Assembly: GCA_945870545.1 (NCBI GenBank)
Contig: CAMBTF010000051.1
Coordinates: 1 to 8,720 of the forward strand
Length of the DNA: 8,720 nucleotides
Source of the DNA: Akkermansia muciniphila
GTDB lineage: Bacteria; Verrucomicrobiota; Verrucomicrobiia; Verrucomicrobiales; Akkermansiaceae
Direction: 5' to 3'
Shown here: piece by piece, positions 5,513-8,720 of the stretch
Layout: each line of letters begins with the position of its first letter
Position numbering within the stretch: position 1 is the first letter of the stretch
Made by a program: the position numbers and the translations under genes
Notes under the pieces: generated by a model
What the model was told of the DNA's origin: nothing
The model's database searches: none
What the model saw: the letters and a program-made list of their open reading frames with translations, nothing else

Positions 5513-7324
5513 TCAGAATTCGGCGGTCACGCCCGTGTAGAAGCCTAGCCCGGCACCTTGTATCGGTGTTCCGAAGTCCGCCAGTATATAGTCCTGGTTG
5601 GTCAGGTTTTCGACGCGGGCGTGGAGAGTCACCATGTCGTTCAATCGGTAACTGGTGTGGATTCTAAACAGCAGATAGTCGTCCAACGGCGCGCCATCGT
5701 AAGCCCTAGTATCCACAAATGTCGCTCCCATACCAAACAAGAGCTCTTCCGATGGCCGGTAATGGATAGCCGCTGTCGCCGTGTTTTTCGGCTGATCCTG
5801 GAGAGAATCACCCAACCATGTCCAGGAGAGTTGGTAATCGATACTCTCCGAGATCGCGCCATTGGCCGCGAATTCAACCCCGCGGGTCAGGGTTGATCCA
5901 GGAAGGTTCACGGGTGGAGGTGAGAGCGGATACACAAACGTGGTCTCGATCTGATTTTTGATCGAGTTTTCGAAATAGGTAACAGAGACCCGATGATCCT
6001 CACTGAGTTCCTGTTCGACGCCTAGATCCCAGCCCAAGCTATCTTCGGCTTCAAGATTTGGATTTCCGAGGCCAAGTGTAGTGCCATAGAGATCCATAAG
6101 GGTCGGGGTGCGGAAGGCTTTCCCTATCCCGCCCCTCAATCTGGTTTTGTCCAGCGCTTGCCAGCCGCCGCCGATCCTCCACGTCACTTTGTCGCTGTAA
6201 TTCACATAGTCCTCCCAGCGCACCACGGCATCGGCCGTGAATCGATCTGTCGGTGTCCACTGCATGCCAAGATGCCCGCCATAACGGTACTCGTCGGAGA
6301 CGGTGCCGAGCGTATTTGAGAAATCGGTATTCTCAATGAAACCGCCAAACAGGAGCTTGTGGTTTTCTGAAATCTCCACGCTCTGGTCAGTCGATAAAAC
6401 GACCCGCTCCAGATCAGAACCGTAGTTCCCGTATTCAGTATCGTTATCGTAAGCTTCGTTGTAGAACCCGATGACCGACTTGGAAATCCAGCCCGGGGCA
6501 AGCTGTGCATCTGCATATGCCGTGACAAGATGCGAATCGACATGATCGATATTGCCGCCGAAGTAATCATACCGGAACCGCGAATCCTGGCCACGGTATG
6601 TCATCCCGATGGTCACATCCTCGGATTGCGCCCATTCCAGCCTCATGGAGCTGCGGATGAGATCATAGGACTCGTTGGGCGCATCATTGTCCGTGTGTTC
6701 ATAGCCGCCGCCTAGATGCCATGAAAATCCATCCTTGCTGCCGGAATTGGATCCATAGGTGTTGAGCGTGGCGAATGATCCGACCTCCGAGCGGAGATAT
6801 GTCATCGGGTCCCCGCTGCCTCTGGCGGTTTCCATCCAGATAACTCCGCCAACGGATTCCCCGCCGTGGATCGCCGCCTGTGGCCCGCGGATCACCTCGA
6901 TCCTGCTGAAATCATTAACCCGTGCACCCGATAGGAAATTTCCGAAAGGGGTGGTAGAATCGCTGATGCGCATCCCGTCCACCACGAGCTGTGAATATGG
7001 GGTGGTGGTGCCGCGGATGAACACGGAACCGAGGGCTCCGGTCTGGCCTCCCGTTGAGGTCGCAATCACTCCGGGTATGCGGTTAAGCGCGTCCTTGATG
7101 TCGAGGATGCCGATGCTTTCCATCTCACCAAGATCAAGCAAGGTGACGGCGGAGGTCGTGCTGGAGATTTCCTCCGGCGTCCTCCATGCGGAAACCACTA
7201 GGGTATCGAGTTCCTGTTCTATCTCCGCAGGCGCGTGCCCGCAGAGCGTGAATGCCGAGGCCATAAGAATGGCGCGGCGTGTCCTTGTGATCCGGTTTTT
7301 TCCGGATCTTATATGTTGTGTCAT
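5513..7324 (-). CDS. btuB: TonB-dependent vitamin B12 outer-membrane receptor BtuB
   Basis: This outer-membrane beta-barrel binds cobalamin and imports it into the periplasm using TonB energy. At 603 residues it is close to E. coli BtuB (614). From the ATG at 7324: a basic n-region and hydrophobic core (AILMASAFTLCG) form a signal peptide, probably cleaved after APA (31-33). The TonB box is DTLVVSA (40-46), close to the BtuB TonB box. A plug domain follows (about 50-170), with RIEVIRGPQAAIHGGESVGG (141-160). The barrel fills the rest and ends in a C-terminal phenylalanine (VTAEF), as expected for an assembly signal. An upstream in-frame ATG at 7414 would translate riboswitch sequence and is rejected. 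The cobalamin riboswitch upstream supports B12 as substrate rather than a siderophore. No btuCDF transport genes are in view. Codons appear less GC-rich than in folD or the DAHP synthase gene. Confidence 0.92.
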   Translation of the reverse strand: MTQHIRSGKNRITRTRRAILMASAFTLCGHAPAEIEQELDTLVVSAWRTPEEISSTTSAVTLLDLGEMESIGILDIKDALNRIPGVIATSTGGQTGALGSVFIRGTTTPYSQLVVDGMRISDSTTPFGNFLSGARVNDFSRIEVIRGPQAAIHGGESVGGVIWMETARGSGDPMTYLRSEVGSFATLNTYGSNSGSKDGFSWHLGGGYEHTDNDAPNESYDLIRSSMRLEWAQSEDVTIGMTYRGQDSRFRYDYFGGNIDHVDSHLVTAYADAQLAPGWISKSVIGFYNEAYDNDTEYGNYGSDLERVVLSTDQSVEISENHKLLFGGFIENTDFSNTLGTVSDEYRYGGHLGMQWTPTDRFTADAVVRWEDYVNYSDKVTWRIGGGWQALDKTRLRGGIGKAFRTPTLMDLYGTTLGLGNPNLEAEDSLGWDLGVEQELSEDHRVSVTYFENSIKNQIETTFVYPLSPPPVNLPGSTLTRGVEFAANGAISESIDYQLSWTWLGDSLQDQPKNTATAAIHYRPSEELLFGMGATFVDTRAYDGAPLDDYLLFRIHTSYRLNDMVTLHARVENLTNQDYILADFGTPIQGAGLGFYTGVTAEF

Positions 7325-7342
7325 GTTTTTATGTATCCGTCG

Positions 7343-7359
7343 GGCTGAGTTCCGCAGCC
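7343..7359 (-). promoter_or_regulatory. Candidate expression-platform hairpin of the cobalamin riboswitch
   Basis: GGCTG, a 7-nt loop (CGGAACT) and CAGCC form a stem between the riboswitch core and btuB; its 3' arm ends 18 nt before the ATG. No T-run follows, so if it acts it more likely controls translation than termination. The stem is short. Confidence 0.35.
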
Positions 7360-7364
7360 TTATT

Positions 7365-7500
7365 AGACAACTCCCCGGGCTGGCGATCTGGCTCGGCTTG
7401 CTTTCGCAAACCATACAGTGGCGGTACCGCTCCGGATTCTAACCGGATTCCCCATCAATTTCCCGCCCTAGCGAAGGGCTTCCCGGAGGGTGCCGCTTTG
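7365..7500 (-). promoter_or_regulatory. Cobalamin (adenosylcobalamin-type) riboswitch in the btuB leader
   Basis: The minus-strand leader contains, in order, GGCACC (7500-7495), GGGGAATCCGG (7453-7443) closing into the TCCGG-TTAGAAT-CCGGA stem, the hallmark B12-box core GCCACTG (7422-7416), and GAGCCAGATCGCCAGCCC (near 7394-7377), resembling the conserved 3' side of the aptamer. CTCCGGG and CCCGGGGAG near the two ends can pair as a closing stem. High cobalamin would be expected to repress btuB. Outer boundaries are approximate. Confidence 0.9.
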
Positions 7501-7594
7501 TTTTTCACGGCGCGCAAAGACTAGCCCCGCCTTGGAACCGCAGGCAACTCATTTTCGTTGGAGTTTAAAGTTTAAAATTTAAAGTTTCCTCCCT

Positions 7595-7600
7595 TACTAT
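7595..7600 (+). promoter_or_regulatory. Candidate -10 box of folD, implying a leaderless transcript
   Basis: TACTAT ends 7 nt before the folD ATG, so transcription from it would begin at or next to the start codon. No Shine-Dalgarno is visible, and no good -35 box is present at the right distance; an AT-rich run (GTTTAAAGTTTAAAATTTAA, 7563-7582) lies upstream instead. Confidence 0.3.
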
Positions 7601-7607
7601 CCCGCGC

Positions 7608-8480
7608 ATGAACCAACCCCGCATCCTCGACGGCAAGTCCGTCGCCGCCTCCGTCCTCGAAGAATGCCGCGCCGAAACCGCCGCCCTGAAAGCGAAAGGC
7701 ATCACGCCCGGCCTGGCCGTCGTGTTGGTCGGCGATGATCCGGCCTCTGCCGTTTACGTAGGATCAAAAGCCCGCACCTGCGCGGATCTCGGTTTCCACT
7801 CGGTGAAGATCGAGCTACCCGCGGAAACGACCCAAGAGGAACTCTTGAAGGTGGTCGCCGACCTCAATGCCGACCCCGCCGTCCACGGCATCCTCGTGCA
7901 GTTCCCCCTTCCCAAGCAGCTCGACGAACCCTCCGTCATCCGCGCGATCCATCCCGGGAAGGACGTTGACGGACTCCACCCGGAAAACGTCGCCAAGCTC
8001 GTTCTCGGCGATCCCACCGGCTTCGTCTCCTGCACCCCCGCCGGCAGCATGAAACTGCTCGAAGTTTCCGGCGCGGAAATCAGCGGCGCGGAAGCCGTCG
8101 TCATCGGCCGTTCCATGCTCGTCGGAAAACCCGTCGCCCTGCTCCTCCTTGCGCAGAACGCCACCGTCACCATCGCCCACTCCCGCTCGAAAGATCTCCC
8201 CGCCATCTGCCGCCGCGCCGATATCCTCATCGCCGCCGTAGGCCGTCCGGAAATGGTCAAGGCGGATTGGGTGAAACCCGGCGCCGTGGTGATTGATGTC
8301 GGCATCAACCGCATCCCCGACCCTTCCAAGAAATCCGGCCACCGCCTCACCGGTGATGTCGACTACCCGGAGGTTGCCCCGCGCTGCGCCGCGATTACGC
8401 CTGTCCCTGGCGGGGTAGGCCCCATGACCATCGCCATGCTGATGAAAAACACCCTGCAAGCCGCGCGGCAGCTCGGATAA
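7608..8480 (+). CDS. folD: Bifunctional methylenetetrahydrofolate dehydrogenase/methenyltetrahydrofolate cyclohydrolase FolD
   Basis: FolD interconverts 5,10-methylene- and 10-formyl-tetrahydrofolate with NADP(H) in the cytoplasm, supplying one-carbon units for purines and formyl-Met-tRNA. The 290 residues match the family length. Tyr50 and Lys54 in YVGSKAR are the conserved catalytic pair; Gln98 lies in VQFPLPK; KDVDG (118-122) and SCTPAGS (141-147) follow. The Rossmann half has [11 protein letters not shown] (165-175), HSRSKDL, DVGINR (230-235) and the C-terminal [10 protein letters not shown] (265-274). All signature residues are present. The ATG at 7608 gives the standard N terminus; no Shine-Dalgarno precedes it, but a -10-like TACTAT ends 7 nt upstream. 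The gene diverges from btuB, sharing an intergenic region of about 280 bp that also holds the riboswitch. A SurA-like gene follows 100 bp downstream on the same strand. Confidence 0.97.
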   Translation: MNQPRILDGKSVAASVLEECRAETAALKAKGITPGLAVVLVGDDPASAVYVGSKARTCADLGFHSVKIELPAETTQEELLKVVADLNADPAVHGILVQFPLPKQLDEPSVIRAIHPGKDVDGLHPENVAKLVLGDPTGFVSCTPAGSMKLLEVSGAEISGAEAVVIGRSMLVGKPVALLLLAQNATVTIAHSRSKDLPAICRRADILIAAVGRPEMVKADWVKPGAVVIDVGINRIPDPSKKSGHRLTGDVDYPEVAPRCAAITPVPGGVGPMTIAMLMKNTLQAARQLG

Positions 8481-8580
8481 GCGCGTTTTGTTTCCCCGCT
8501 TGCAATCTTCCTCCGCACGCGGAAAACTCCTGCCGACTCCTTGTCGATTTCCCCCATATCATAAGCCCTTAAAAACTGAA

Positions 8581-8720
8581 ATGATCCGCAAACTAGCCTT
8601 CTTGTTCACCTCCCTCGTTCTCGGAGCGCTCCCTGCCCACTCGCAGGCCGTCGAGGTCAACGGCATCGCCGCCAAGGTGAACGGCAGCGTGATCACCAAG
8701 AACGAGGTGGCCTTCATGCT
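8581..8720 (+). CDS. SurA-like periplasmic peptidyl-prolyl isomerase/chaperone, N-terminal fragment
   Basis: Only the first 46 codons are in the window. Residues 1 to about 22 form a Sec signal peptide: a basic start (MIRK), a hydrophobic core (LAFLFTSLVLGALPA) and a likely cleavage after AHSQA. The mature start, VNGIAAKVNGSVITKNEVA, has the pattern found at the N terminus of SurA/parvulin-type proteins, whose N-terminal domain chaperones outer-membrane proteins. The PPIase domain lies outside the window, so its presence is inferred. The ATG at 8581 has no Shine-Dalgarno; the upstream sequence is AT-rich (CCCTTAAAAACTGAA). The 100 bp between folD and this gene contain no convincing terminator, so co-transcription with folD is possible. 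Confidence 0.75.
   Translation, partial: MIRKLAFLFTSLVLGALPAHSQAVEVNGIAAKVNGSVITKNEVAFM

Noticed and set aside
7325..7414. N-terminal extension of btuB from the ATG at 7414
   Set aside because: It would translate the riboswitch; a normal signal peptide begins at the ATG at 7324.
6759..7442. 227-codon plus-strand ORF
   Set aside because: It is antisense to btuB and its riboswitch, which have clear family signatures; the plus-strand frame shows no recognisable domain.
7754..8459. Two long minus-strand ORFs (198 and 214 codons)
   Set aside because: Both are shadows of folD, whose plus-strand frame contains every family motif.
8481..8580. Terminator or promoter between folD and the SurA-like gene
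   Set aside because: Only a 4-bp stem (TCCG-CACG-CGGA) without a T-run and no well-spaced -35/-10 pair are visible.

Overview
The window looks like a stretch of chromosome from a GC-rich, Gram-negative bacterium. A BtuB-type outer-membrane receptor and the start of a SurA-like periplasmic chaperone imply an outer membrane. The strongly GC-biased codons, rarity of clear Shine-Dalgarno sites and abundance of intergenic palindromes would fit Verrucomicrobiota, but that placement is an inference; no taxonomic marker is present.

Layout, left to right. (1) The 3' part of a class I DAHP synthase gene (+) enters from the left edge and is followed by a tandem pair of hairpin repeats. (2) Positions 1136-1663 (-) hold a degraded C-terminal remnant of an MmeI/YeeA-like DNA methyltransferase. 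It has an in-frame TAG and a 7-bp tandem array of about 17 units in its linker. (3) A complete family X DNA polymerase/PHP gene (polX, -). (4) A 440-bp gene-free stretch with two inverted-repeat elements (3464-3599 and 3701-3870); the second supplies the stop codon of the next gene. (5) A spermidine-synthase-like Rossmann protein (-). (6) A 400-bp gene-free stretch with a third inverted-repeat element (4742-4907). (7) A small two-TM bacterial PH-domain protein (+). (8) btuB (-), tail to tail with the PH gene at 1 nt spacing, preceded by a cobalamin riboswitch. (9) folD (+), divergent from btuB. (10) The first 46 codons of a SurA-like peptidyl-prolyl isomerase (+), running off the right edge.

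The intact genes are mostly housekeeping: aromatic amino acid entry (DAHP synthase), DNA repair (PolX), one-carbon folate metabolism (FolD), vitamin B12 uptake (riboswitch plus BtuB) and outer-membrane protein folding (SurA-like). They do not form one operon or pathway; strands alternate and most are probably separate transcription units. The unusual material is between the genes: several families of palindromic repeats and a decayed methyltransferase with an expanded heptanucleotide repeat. I see no intact defence system, CRISPR array, tRNA, rRNA or transposase gene. The best candidate for something undescribed is the set of paired-hairpin elements together with the repeat-bearing methyltransferase remnant.
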